A stretch of 64,000 bases of DNA from Asterella californica (taxonomy: Eukaryota; Streptophyta; Marchantiopsida; Marchantiales; Aytoniaceae): NCBI GenBank assembly GCA_036924285.1, contig JAYKYS010000011.1, positions 8,060,001-8,124,000 on the forward strand, in the 5' to 3' direction. The notes beneath the pieces were generated by a model. It was not told where the DNA came from, made no database searches, and was given only the letters and a program-made list of their open reading frames with translations. The translations under genes were made by a program, and so were the position numbers. Shown here piece after piece: positions 46,572 to 58,614 of the stretch (the first letter of the stretch is position 1; each line of letters opens with the position of its first letter).

Positions 46572-48615
46572 CGTTTAGTTAACGACCCTAGAATCTGTGT
46601 CGTCCACTAAGACATGTGCTTCTGTCCTGGGACTTGCATCTGTAGGTTAAAGTTGTGCCCGGTTCTAAATCCTGAAAAGACGTCCATGAAATTTTGAACA
46701 TTCTCTTAGCAATCGGTGATGACAGTGATACTCACGCATTTCTTAGAGTTCTTACTGCATTATCACGCTGCTGATGTCAATGGGAAAGCGGCAGATATCC
46801 TGATTTTCGAAACGTTCGAACGTTTCCATAGGAACAGGAAAAGGTCGGAACATACAGGCGGTAAGTCCGATAAATCACGAGCGTTGGCAAAGTACAGGAC
46901 GGGGAGTTACTCCATTGTACCCGCGGGCTGTCCAGCTGTGAAACAGTTTGAATTTGAAATTCTTCCTGTCTGCCGCTTGGTGGAGACAATTCTCACGGTT
47001 TACTGACTTACTAGCCGGAAACTACCCTACTTTTTACTTTTTATCTGAATTATAGCGCCCAAGAAGAAATTCTTTTGAGCCCTTGGCAGAAATGCCCCCC
47101 GGATGGCGAGAGAACTCGGCGGTATAGAATATCTGAGTAGCCCCTGTTAAGCGAGATGCCAAACGAGGTCATCGTACATGAAGGGGTCTGGGTAACGATA
47201 TTATCGGTTAAGAAGGGGTCTGGGTAACGAACATGAAAGAGTGACGTGACTGTACCAGCATTTCTTGGAGAAAAAGAGAATATTATAGTTAGAGAGGAAG
47301 AACATAAGATTCGTTGATCATGCTATTATGGCCATAGAGGGATTTACCAGAAGGACGAGCTAAGAAAGAGATAAAGCTCTCATGGCGTTGGGGAACAAAT
47401 TGCTCTGGAACCGAGTACATTATACAGGAGCCGATTTATATCGAGCAGTTAATATCCAAGAGGTAATTTGTTGTTATGATAATATAACCTACCAAAAGTC
47501 CTGCTGTTCACCATTTTAACGCATCTTTCCAGAACTTCATTGAGAATATAAAGAATGCCAGTTAGCCCCAGCTCTTTTCCAGAATCGCGCTTCTGGAAGA
47601 GCTTTTCCGTTTGGATCTTGGGACCAGTGAATTACGTAAATCTTAAGGGGAAATCTTCATGCCAAGGAGTATGGCAAGTTGCCCTAGAAAATATAGCCGT
47701 CCACAATAATGTAAAATAACCTCCATTGTTTATTAAAGTTATTCGGCGCAAATAATATATTACACGCTTTAGTTTCAATATAATAGAGGCAAAATTGCAA
47801 TTACCTGCTGCCCTTGATCTCGGATATTCTTTTCTCCGATATTTTTGGTTATAAAAAGGACTTGCTAATACATCAGATGGATAAGGCAATATGCAAGGGT
47901 CAGATAATAAATTAATATATTGATTAAATAATTAAATTTATCATCAAATTATCATGATTGTAATTTTTGTACTGTATGAGTCTACTTTTCGATGTTCAAT
48001 TCTGAGTTATGCTTGGATTTCCATACGTCTGAATGCGAAACATAAGGTCCCCTACCTTCCAAATTCCAGACTCGTCGAACCCGTAAGATAACAATATAAT
48101 TTCAATCTAATCAACTCCGAAGAGCGGTGGGGAAATACTACTTGTGTGTAAAAGGAAACTTTCTTGGAGTTGTGATGTTTTTAATAATGAAGTTGAATGC
48201 TAAAACCTGAAAGCACTTGTTTTGCCTCAGTAGCTCCTATCTCTAGAAGCGACATTGTTGAAAAATTACACTTGCTGATAAACCTTTCTTGCCCCGAGTA
48301 ATGTGAAGGATTCAGTAATTGCTTCTCACTATCTCATTTTACCACTTACTGATTCACTATCTCATTTTACCACTTACTGATTCCTTCAGATATCCATATC
48401 TCGGTATATTCACCCAGCGAAAGTTGCATGTCGGATGGTTTGGTGCTAAATTTATTTCTGAATTATTTTTCCAGGTCGACCACTGGTAGGACGTCCTTGG
48501 GTGCTTTAGTGGCGTTCTGTTTTTCTACTGCGTAGCCGTTCTTCGTGAGACAAATCCCGTTGCTGAACCATGTATATACCGTCATATATTTATGAACAAC
48601 TTCATAACGGGCAAA
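46572..48615. other. No supported gene
   Basis: Contains two short perfect direct repeats: GAAGGGGTCTGGGTAACGA near 47,179 and 47,211, and a 28-bp tandem pair at 48327-48354 and 48355-48382. A 96-codon plus frame at 46716-47006 has no recognisable features. Confidence 0.3.
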
Positions 48616-48845
48616 GGTGCCTCTCGCTGGAAAAGCCCAGCGTAAGTTTTAAGAAACCAAACAGTAGACCACACGGTTTTTGAATTTACGAACAAGTTTA
48701 TAACAGACAACAGGTGCCTCTCGCTGAAAAAGCCCAGCGTAAGTTTTAAAAAACCAAACAGTAGTCAGCGCACAGCGTCTGTCAAGAAATAAATAGTTAT
48801 ATTTCTGAACGCAAGTTTAAAAAAACCAAACAGTAGACAGTGCAC
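48616..48845. repeat. ~96-bp tandem repeat, two and a half copies
   Basis: GGTGCCTCTCGCTG starts at 48616 and 48712. Both copies continue through AAGCCCAGCGTAAGTTTTAA to ACCAAACAGTAG. A third, partial copy (GCAAGTTTAAAAAAACC, then AAACAGTAGACAG) begins near 48,812. It lies just beyond the 3' end of the Rep pseudogene and could be a subterminal repeat of that element. Confidence 0.8.
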
Positions 48846-49133
48846 AACGCGTCTGAAGAAAGAAAAAGTTACATTTCGAGGACTACACTAATACTTGGCC
48901 TGTACATAAGTAGAATGCACAGCAGATCTAGAAACAGAATGTGCGGAGTGTACGACTTCCCGAGAGCAGTAGTACTTCACCTGAACATCACAAGTTGGAC
49001 ACACCTCACTGCTTATAGCCTACAATATCGGCAGAGAGGAAAGACAAACGACTTGTTTCTCTCCAACACAAACTAACTGCTTCACACTTCGATGGAGAAA
49101 CACCTATTTACATCAGTAGAACGGAGCAAGGCG

Positions 49134-49895
49134 TCAACAAGCAGTTGGAACTCCGGTAGGACGACGTCGTCCGAACGTGCTTTTCAGCGCTTTAGATGCC
49201 AGCTCCGGTTCAGATGGAGACTTTCGACTCTCCTCTGCATCCCTTTTCTCATTGGAATGCTGATAGTACATGCGACTGCGCTGTCCGCATCGCTGAGACT
49301 CTCTGTAAAAAACTATCTCGTCAATATCCTCAAGACTGATATCAGCGGGTCTGATCAGAGAAGTCCATAGGGCATCTGCTCGTATCTTATGTATCCCGTG
49401 CTCGAGAAGTCATATGGGAGAGGGGATGTACTTACCGGACATCAGCATGGCACGAAGACAACATGGAAATGTTGTTGACAATGGATGACGACTTTTATAC
49501 TTGTTGAACTGGAGTGCTCTCTGTAATATGTTGAAATACGTTAGCTCCACACGGTTTTTTGTGTCAGACGCTCCAAGTAACATGTACAACTCTTTACCAT
49601 TTGTCATTATCGAGTCGTTGAGGTTCTTCATGCTCGCAATGTGGTGCTCCTCTTGATGATCTTTGAGACAATAACCTACCATTTCCACGAAGGTGTGAAT
49701 TCCCTTGTTGGACAGGACCTTCACGCAGACTTCGCCCCCCACATGCTTGTTCTTGTCCCATTCGAGAGCCTGCATTACACGCTTTTTCACATCAACACAA
49801 GATTTCGCATGGATAGAGATTACCCCTTGGAAATGTAAGTGGAGGAGGCTGTCTCCACGCTCCACAAAGAAAACACCCTGAGACACAGTGTGCAT
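49134..49895 (-). pseudogene. HUH-type rolling-circle Rep, Replitron-like, broken
   Basis: From ATG 49895: FFVERGDSLLHLHFQGVIS contains the HUH metal site (H19, H21) with Q23. MVGYCLKDHQEEHH contains the motif-III nucleophile pattern YxxK (Y75, K78). The frame continues with ELYMLLGASDTKNRVELTY and RAMLMSGKYIPSP, meets a TGA at 49410-49412, and goes on in the same frame for about 92 codons (ADALWTSLIRPADISLEDID, EIVFYRESQRCGQRSRMYYQ) to a final TGA at 49134-49136. HUH Reps nick and rejoin single-stranded DNA during rolling-circle replication. The motif set and the C-terminal SGKYIPS/ALW...RP...D block look like Replitron transposon Reps. Motif I should be upstream, but the frame is lost above 49,900 (candidate KFVIIIHPS near 50,040). 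The HUH call is fairly strong; the Replitron label is from memory. Confidence 0.7.
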
Positions 49896-50249
49896 GGAGA
49901 AACTCTGAAACCAAAGGAAACAATGACCTCTCCAGATCAGTGCCGGTCCTGCAGACTGTCACGGAGGTCTCCAGCATCGGTCTCCTCGCTCTCGCTTCCC
50001 TCCTCAAAGACATTGTCTCCAGAGAAGGATGGATAATGATGACAAACTTTCGCGCACCTACCGCCTTGTTGCGCCAGCGGAAGCTCTTTTCCGTAGATCG
50101 CAAACTTTACACCGCTAACCTGCAAACACAATCACAAGTTAGCGTCCATGCACCACTTACCTTAGTTCTGTTTGGTCCAGACCGGAGCCGGACCGTCTCT
50201 CTAACCATCAAGCTCAGCAATCCTAAGTCCCGACTTAGATCCGCCTAAG

Positions 50250-51148
50250 TCGGTCCCAAACATGAGCAAGCCACAATATGACTTGGGGGCGGACTTCCCA
50301 TAAAGTCCAGGGTCCTAAACGGTGCCTCCAGCACACCTAACGGTCCAACCGCTCGTGATGTCCGTCTGAGTTTAGGTTGTCGAACGGTGGTCTAACCCGC
50401 CGACTCGTTCCCTAGTCTTGCCCCAGTCCTTACATCGTTCCTAAGTCCAAACGTCCAAGTCTGGATCGGAACGTGTCTTGGAACCGGCCAAGCCATCACC
50501 TCATGCCCCCAGAGTCCGCCCGCCGAACCCTGGGGTCGGGTGACTCGTCCTGGCCCACCCAGGCATCGAGCCCCCCTCATATATACTTCTGAGGATCGGC
50601 GGCCCCGCCCTCCTCTTTGGTCCCTGAAAATTATACCACAACCCGATTGTGGTTCGGCCATAACTTCCAGCTCAGAGGTCAGATTGAGGAGTGTTATATA
50701 TCACTGGAAAGCTCTCGACGAGACCTTTCTAATGATACCCTACTCGCCTCGAGATCTTACGTGGAACTCCGTCCACGACTTAAAACGTCGCTGGAGCTCC
50801 AACACTTAGTCATTTTTCCGAAAACTTGTGGTCCAGACCCAGACTCGAACCATGTGGTTCGTCTGCGTCTCGGCCCCACGTCTCAGACTTATGTCTGAGA
50901 CTCATGTTTCAGCCCGTTTCCAGACTCGCCCCCTTAGGTCAGCGTTCGTCAGGGGCCCTCTTGGGATAGGCTCTTATGTCCTAACCCAAGGTTCCAACCT
51001 TGGTTCAGAGAACCACTTAGGGTTCATCTGATCCCGACTTGCCGGCCAAGCCGTTAAGTCCTACTCGCAGCGTTCACAACCTAGCGCAAGTCCGCTAGGG
51101 TTCTGTTGTTCGCGTCTGCGCCCGATCTTGAGAATGAGGGGCGCGACA
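50250..51148. repeat. LTR-like retrotransposon remnant
   Basis: GC-rich block with no coding frame. It contains CATAACTTCCAGCTC...GGAAAGCTCTCGACGAGACC then TTTCTAATGA, an arrangement I recall from the leader/LTR of many Ty3/gypsy elements. It ends in GAGGGGCGCGACA at about 51,148. Repeated CCTAAGTC/GACTTAGG blocks lie near 50,225-50,240. Terminal repeats and target duplication were not found, so its limits are approximate. Confidence 0.4.
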
Positions 51149-52430
51149 AATGCAAGCGGCAAGGAGAACAAGTTTTGCTAATCTTGATGTAGTCGAATTT
51201 CAGTAAGAACGGTGGCACTTCTCGAGCAGAAGAGACTTCTAAGTAAGTATATGTCCGCATCAGCTGAAGACTACTGTCTGAAAACGGGATCATATGCCGT
51301 TTCGAAGACACAAAAAGGAAGCGCGGAACAACAGACGAGAAGTGTAGACGCAAAACTTCCTCTCTACGCGGCGGACTCGATTGTATGTCAACAGAAGAAC
51401 TGCTCGCGTTCGATTCATCCAGTTCTTCTACCGAAGACGTTTCATTTAAACCTAAATCAGTCATACGAAAAGAGCAAGAAAAAAAGAAGACAGAAACACT
51501 GTACTTATCTGATCGTTTCCAAGTAAACCCATGATGTCTTCATCCTCATGGAACTCGAACCCACACCGTCTCTTTCTCGCAGTCGACACGACGAAAGACA
51601 GACTGTTCTCCTCCACCGTCCTTCTACCGTGCCCAACAACCTCACGGGCGAGCTCTTCGCCGTTTCTCCTGCCCACATGACAAGCAACACACGAGCCATC
51701 ACAGGCAAAGCACAAATCAAACGCGCAAGCAAGCGTGACAGTTCGCAAGCAAACAAGAGCAAAGCGTGACGATCTTTAAGCAAACAAGAGCAAAGTGACC
51801 GGGCAGACGCCACAAATGTAAAGATCAAAATCAAACGAGCAAATCAAATCTCGTCTACCGAAGGTCGAGAACCCGCCACACCTCACTGCGACGCATCACA
51901 GCCAGAGCACAAATCAAACGTGCGATACGTAAAAATGCATAAGCAAAGAACAGCAAAGTGGCCGGGCAGAAATGAAACGACCATGTCCCGTCCACCGATG
52001 CTCGACCAGTCGGCACACCAGCACGAGAACTGCCGTGCAACACGACCTACGCCCGAACAGCAGCACCAGAACTCCCGCAGCACCCGAGCAGCACGAACAC
52101 CTCGACGGCGAGAGGAGAAACCAAGCACAGCCCGCTGCGAGTTCGGACACAACACCGCCCGACCTGCACAACCACCTCGGCGCCCACACGAGAAAAGAAA
52201 CCACTCTTCACAGACTTCGCAACCTACGAACGGGTTAATGCCCTAATCTTTACGACACCGTCCTCCCGCCGTTCTCGAGACGTTACAAATCCACCTCCCG
52301 CCCAACCGCGCCCCTACATTTTCCCTCCCGACCTTCTCGTTTGTCGTTTTTCGTCCCTTCCCCACTTCGGCACTTTGGATGTATATTGATTTCTTCAGCT
52401 TATTGTAACTAACTAGAATATTCACCTCGT
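51149..52430. other. Higher-GC region with overlapping accidental frames
   Basis: Many overlapping frames occur on both strands, as expected of GC-rich non-coding DNA. A minus-strand frame (51464-51081) begins with an acidic, Ser-rich stretch (TSSVEELDESNASSSSVD) and could be an N-terminal piece of the Rep-like gene, which reads on the same strand. A diverged direct repeat occurs: GCACAAATCAAACG...AGCAAAGTG(A/G)CCGGGCAGA at about 51,710-51,811 and 51,907-51,970. Confidence 0.3.
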
Positions 52431-52549
52431 GTACACTTAGAAAAACGAAGTGCTTTCATTAATTTATGCCCTAATTCTTTTGATCACAGTGGTATCTTGT
52501 TCTCATTTCCACTGAACAGTTGGCGGTAAGCTGCAAGCATATAGCTAGC

Positions 52550-54420
52550 CTAATCTCTTCAAGGGCCGTGGGAAACAAAAGTCCCAATAATAAACATAAG
52601 TTATAAAAAGGAGTAAGTAACAATTAATGTGTAAATAAAATTACGGTGTTTTCTGAACTCGTTCTCGGACTTATATTTGTAACAGCATGAGAGTCAAAGT
52701 TACACTTACGGGTTCTGTCTGGATCTGTTTACAACTCTAGGTCTACTTAACACTAATATTTATAGAAAAACATTATTCTAAAACAGCTTACTATAACAGT
52801 TTTACATAATATTTATGTGTCTATCTATAACATAAAACAGAGTTTGATGTACAAGTCCGTGGGGGAAGATATTCAACAGGCAGCTTAATTACATAACCAT
52901 TCGTTTAAGGATTAAGTAATAAATTAAGGTTTGATTAAATTAATGTATTTGTTAGCAAGCTATTTCACTTGTAGTTTCGGAAGTGTTTGAGTCCGTGCTT
53001 GTCTGGATCTACTAGTAACTCTAGGTCCGGCTATCATATTATATTTATAAGTTAATTTATTATTTCTTACTAACATAGTATATAATTTCTACACAATACT
53101 TACCTCCTTGTTGGTAGGAAAAAAATGAACAAATTGTTCCCAAAGGAGGTTGAGAGTGTCTATTTTATTCACTTTTCTATTTTCCTATAGTGTGACCTAG
53201 ACCATGCTTGATAGTCGAGAAAAATTAACAATAGTTTTTCCTTAACGTTCCGATCTTGCACCAATGAGCGTTTCCTGTGGGTATTGCAGTTCTCCTTGTT
53301 TTTCACTTACTCTACTTAAACATTATGGGAAAAAGAAAATCTTCCGCTGACTTGCTAAGTTAGTTCTATATCGTATGACGAAGAAGTTATATAGTGCTGC
53401 AGGAATGCTTTTCTATGTCTCTTCTTCTCATTATTTCATTTGTGCAAATTATAAGCATGCATAGTCACCCTCTTCCGAGTTCGGAAGAGGGCAATGCATA
53501 TCCGTTTAATTTAATACTTAACTGTTCCAATCGGAAAGATTAGGTATTAAATTAAACGCCTGACTAAATTTATATATTCATGTGTACAGTACTTCTGACT
53601 TGTATCTTCTGAAGCGCGACAATACAATCAACACTTATTGATTTTCTCTTGTTCTCCTCGTGTTTCCGGACATGGGCTAACAAATAACATTTATGTAATA
53701 TTTTAATTATTCACATCTACTAAAATATATATATTTTATTTAATATTTATATATTTCTCTGATAACAAAAGGATAACAGAAGTTCAGATTGCATGCATAT
53801 TTATCTGGATTTCATAGTCCTATGAGAGTAAATATTCCACGTCATATAAGATCGTATTAAATGTATTTGAGTTCGGTGACCATGTCTAAACATGTTCCAT
53901 CTCAATCATTCCCCTTTCTCAAATATTTTGATTGTGATTATATTGTACAATTACCATGTACTAAACATGGTGCATTGACCTGCTTCTCTTTTCCACATAG
54001 TCAAATTATACATATTTTGATTGTGATTATATTGTACAATTACCATGTACTAAACATGGTGCATTGACCTGCTTCTCTTTTCCACATAGTCAAATTATAC
54101 ATCTTTTGATTGTGATCATTTGTGATGATGTTATTTTCCTAGTTTATTATTTCAACCCCTGATTGACTGCACCACCAATGATGGTATTAGTTTTTTACTC
54201 AAATATTTTGCATGTTTCGTCCTCTCCTCTTGCAATATCTCATGTTGCAAGCAATAGCTTGCTTTTTTTACCTCGTCCATCTGAAGATGGAAGAGTGCAG
54301 CAAACTTATTTATTACCTAACTTTTCTTTCCAAAAAGTTAGATAAGAAATTAAAGTGCTTTTTCTATTCAATAAGCGTCCACACTTGTAATCTTGGAGGC
54401 GCGTTCGTCTGCAATTCACT
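52550..54420. repeat. Hairpin repeat family, several diverged copies
   Basis: The clearest copy is at 53468-53558. A perfect 11-bp stem CCCTCTTCCGA/TCGGAAGAGGG (53468-53478, 53481-53491) is followed by a perfect 15-bp stem CGTTTAATTTAATAC/GTATTAAATTAAACG (53503-53517, 53544-53558). Related pairs lie near 52,890-52,950 and 54,272-54,350 (TCCATCTgaAGATGGA, then TTATTTATTACCTAACTTTT with its complement), and at 43.5 kb. Copies are followed by related text such as TCTGGATCT...AACTCTAGGTC (about 52,722 and 53,003). This is a dispersed element with a two-hairpin signature. Confidence 0.6.
53923..54119. repeat. 89-bp tandem duplication plus a partial third copy
   Basis: ATATTTTGATTGTGATTATA starts at 53923 and 54012, and ATCTTTTGATTGTGATCA at 54101. 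The step is exactly 89 bp and the first two copies look identical. Confidence 0.92.
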
Positions 54421-54560
54421 TATGGCTTCAGTTTGGACGTTTTTCCCGTTCCTGGTCTGACTATCATTTTTAAAAATACACATTAATTTAGAATCTTTTT
54501 TAAAGTTTACTGTAGAATTTCTATAACACTCATCTCTTTTTTTTATAACAGAAACTGAGG

Positions 54561-56749
54561 TTGAGCATGCTTATTCTGTTCATTTGTTTTGAGTTTTGAA
54601 CACAAAAATGCCAAAGAAATGTTTAAAATACAACTTTACTGGAAACTAGTAGGGGGCAGGATGACAAATTTTATTATTATGACTGTTATATTCTGAGTTG
54701 AGGTACGCAAATTTTACTAAACAATGTAGTTATACTAGACGTATCCATATTACTACTAATGGAGTTTCAAAGACACAACATGATGCTCATGTTTGACAAG
54801 TTCTAGTTCTCAGTGGATTAGGAGTGATATCAACTTTGTAACTTAAAATCTCACTTCGTCATTTGTTTAAGATTATCTTGATACAAATTCAACATCTTAG
54901 TTTTGTGTATCTGCAGTAACCTCTTGACTCCATGTTCACAAGTAATGCCTTTTCAGTCTAGAAACTGAGTACAGTACTTTCTGTAACGTGAGTCCTGCCA
55001 CTAGTAAGGCCACTGTTCTACACACATTTCGATTGACGACGGATATCTTGTAAATAAGAGACGGCTTCAGACTCATTTGGAGTCATGAATGTATATCTGT
55101 AAACTCAAATAATTAGTTTAGTTTGGAACACAAAGTCGTAAGATTCGTAATACATTTACTCGTGAAAATTGTGAAATACATTGTGACTGAAAAACATGTT
55201 CATGTTTCACGCTTCTTGTGTTTCGTAACTATGAGTTTTGTAACTTAGGGTCTCGTGTTCAAAGTTTGAAGAGAAAATGAGTACTTTTTGTAGTAGTTAT
55301 CTTGTATCTGTTATGTATAAGATTGATTCACTTGCTACAGTAAGAGATTCCACAATATTCAGATACATATCAATCTAAAAATTCTCTTGAACATTCATAT
55401 ATTATTAATTAAACATCTTTGCAAGTTCAAAACATCTTAAATATGAATATTGTATATCAAACCCTTGCAACTCACCGTCATGCACAATATCTACCATTCA
55501 TCAAAATTATAATGAAGGAAACGGTTTTGGAAATCAAGGCCCATTCACCCTATATAAATTATAAAATATTCTGTGCATTAATATACTATAACATTGTGTA
55601 TGAGTAATAGATGATTTCAGTATATGTAATTGTAGAAAGTACAAGTTGACAAAAAACTTGTACTTAACCTTACGAAGAATGATAACTAGTGTAGAACACC
55701 AGTATTCGAGAGTCTCTCGTGATTGAGTGCAAGAGTGTAAGCTCTTGAGCATTCCATCGATATCATTTTATTATCAAGGTATTCACATTCATTCAGTACA
55801 CAAGCTTTCTCCAAAAATATAAATTATATCTTTATACAGTTCCCCCTATACGGTTGATTGATCTATGAAGAATGATAGGAAGAGGCAAAGCCCCTAATAT
55901 ACTACACTATGTTGAGATCAGATTCATATGAATCTGATGTTAATAACTATATGAATAAATTACCAAATTTCTTTAGATTAATAAAAAGCTTCAGAAATTT
56001 ACCGAATTCTTTAAGTTCCAATCTTCACTGCATAACCTCTTTTTTGAAAAGAATTAATTATTTGGCAAACAAGCGGTGATAGTTCTGCTAAGAAACTATC
56101 CTAATTGTCTAATTGCAAGATGTATCCGGGCATTTTATCCAGTACATAACATATCCGATCAACACAATATCGAGAAATACTGTAGAATAATTTTGGTTTA
56201 GAGTCTAAATTGATGCAATTCTCCTTACGCATATTGTTTTAATCTTCAGGTGGGATATTTACATGTAAAACATCTTCAATTATATCAATTGAATTTTCCA
56301 GAAGGTTGTATGCTTTATTCTTCAAATATCAAACATATATTATATTCATATACAAAATTGATGAATTGAAAATGTTGTATATTTCATAATTTATATTTGA
56401 GGTATAGAAGAAGTTGAACATTGACATAGCAATACATAATTCTCTTTATTTGAAAATTCAACTTCAAATTTTTGAATGTTATGTTAGTTGATATATTGGT
56501 TGTTTACTTTAATTATTTTCATGTTATAATGTGACATGCATATATAACATAATGCGATATGTGTTGTGATCCTTTTCATTGTCGTTGTGCTTGTCAAGCA
56601 ATGAACACACTTTGCTTGCTTGATCACACCCTTCACAAGGAAACAAATGTCAAATCAGTTTGTGGTGCCCACAATTTACAGGATTCACGAATTTTTGAAA
56701 TTTTTAAGGTTAATAACTTGTTTGTATAACTGAAGAAGCGTTGTTACTT
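54561..56749. other. AT-rich, no supported gene
   Basis: Only short frames occur, and none has a recognisable domain. I see no RNA gene or repeat of note. Confidence 0.4.
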
Positions 56750-56922
56750 AAGATTACGGCTTCCTTAGAAGAAAGATGATCTTATGATCTTCTTGTAATA
56801 AGAAGCTGACTTCTTCGGAAGACGACCGTCTTCCGGGAAGCGTCTTCTCGGTTGTGTCTTTTGGAAGACGGAAGACACGTATCTTCCGGAAGACGGCAAC
56901 CGCGGAAGCTTAACCATGTAAG

Positions 56923-56940
56923 GAGTAGGTGCACCTACTC
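56923..56940. repeat. Perfect 18-bp palindrome near the left edge of the island
   Basis: GAGTAGGTGCACCTACTC equals its own reverse complement. A third copy of GAGTAGGT follows (about 56,950), then repeated GTAGGT/TAGGTC pieces up to 56,990. It could be a binding site or an element end. Confidence 0.7.
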
Positions 56941-58614
56941 GGCAACACCGAGTAGGTTAGGTAGGTCAAGGTAGGTCGGGAAGGTCGAAACCCCTAAACA
57001 GCGAGGAAGATGCGCAGGAAGCGCATTAGCACATTTCAGCTTCCCGTAGCGAAGGCACGTTTTGGTTAGAAGATCGATTCACGGGTGATGGATTTGAGTG
57101 AGGAAGGTAGCGAGGTGAAATTGAGTGAGGTCAGGATTGATTCGACGCTAGAAGAAAGACGAGGTCGAATTAATGAGAGCAGAAGCGTATTGAACTGAAG
57201 GTGTTTTATGTGAACTCCCGGAAGCTGACATTGGAGGACGGCTGAGTAGAATCGAAGGTGGAAGTCTGGATCGATTGAGACGTAGTAAGGAGCTGACGAC
57301 GGAAGCAGCTTTGTGGTGTCGCATTGGAGCTGGAATCAGAGCCGGAAGTGCATGAAAGATCGAAGATAGCTCGGGAAGCAGACAGAAGATAGTTTGAGGT
57401 TCTTCCCATGTTCTTTTCCCTTCCCACTGCTTCTCAGCTTTTGCTTGGTATCCTCCGCGCTTCCCTGGTTGTTTGCAGGCAACTCGATCGATCAATTCTC
57501 TCCCCACCTTTTTCCTTCTGAGACATTGGGCACGGAAGCGCTGTCAAATTTCTAACAGTCATCTTCTTACTTCTTTCCGAGTGCAATTCGAGCTTCCCTG
57601 CCCATCGACCTCAAATTAGTAATCACAGCTATCAATTTCCCTACTCTACCATCCCTCTACTCCCGAAACCTTGAACAGAAGACGCTTCGGAAGATCTGAA
57701 CATCTTCGGAAGACGCTTCGAAAGCCTGACTGTCTTCGAAAGATGACTGTATACAATTCGTATCAAGAGTGGATTTGCTTTGCTTTGGTGTTAAGAGAGG
57801 TTTGGTACGAATCCCGAGTGGCTTGGTGAGTTGTTTTGTTAATTCGAGAAGTTGGAAGTCGAGAATTAGGCTTGTGCCTCACGATCTTCCAAGCTTCTCA
57901 AATCCACATCTTCTTGGAGAGACCAGAAGACTAGAAAGGCTGGCAGAATGAGGGAGAAAACGCGAGGGTCCGTTATGGGTCTCTTCAGTCCGACCCATAG
58001 CAGCCTATTTCTTCTTCTTCCTGAACTTAGAAGAGAGTTGTGAGAAGTCTTACTGCTAGAATCTGGAGAGAATGGTCGAGGGTAATGTCTTCTCATCATG
58101 CAGCAAGCTTCTTCTGAGTGTGTATGAAAGGTGAAAAGTCAGAAGAACAGAGTGCAAATGTCTTGAGTCTGTTGTGAGGATAGATTGCGCGTAAGAAGCA
58201 GAAGACAAGTGAGACCAATGAAGGGAAGCCTGGCTTCGGGAGGTCTTCCGAGAAAGATATTGAATCGGAAGCTGTCCAGGGAGTCTTCCCAGAGATCACT
58301 GTCACCGCAGGAGCCCGCAACCATCTTCTGAACCTGCTATGCACTCTACTTCTCGCAAATCTTGTATCTTCTGTTAGGAAGTAGGATGTAATGCAAGGTG
58401 TGTTGTCTTCTTAGGAATCCATGCGAGGCCTTGCTTAGTTAGGATTGTTTAGATATAGCTCGGAAGACGAGAGCTATTTAGGAAGCACTGTTAGAATCCC
58501 GGAAGACGGAGTAGCTGTCTTCTAAGAGTGGAAGCTATACTGTGAGAGCTTGGGAAGGACTGAGCCTTCGGCTCACAGTAAGTACGTGTGGCTTAGTGCA
58601 ACAGATTTTCAAGT

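Noticed and set aside
51505..52246. Overlapping 60-110-codon frames on both strands
   Set aside because: GC-rich DNA yields chance frames; no heptads, motifs or splice signals, and the frames contradict one another.
57148..58344. Minus-strand frames of 61-119 codons in the GAAGAC island
   Set aside because: They arise from the motif-rich composition; low-complexity Ser/Arg peptides without a recognisable domain.
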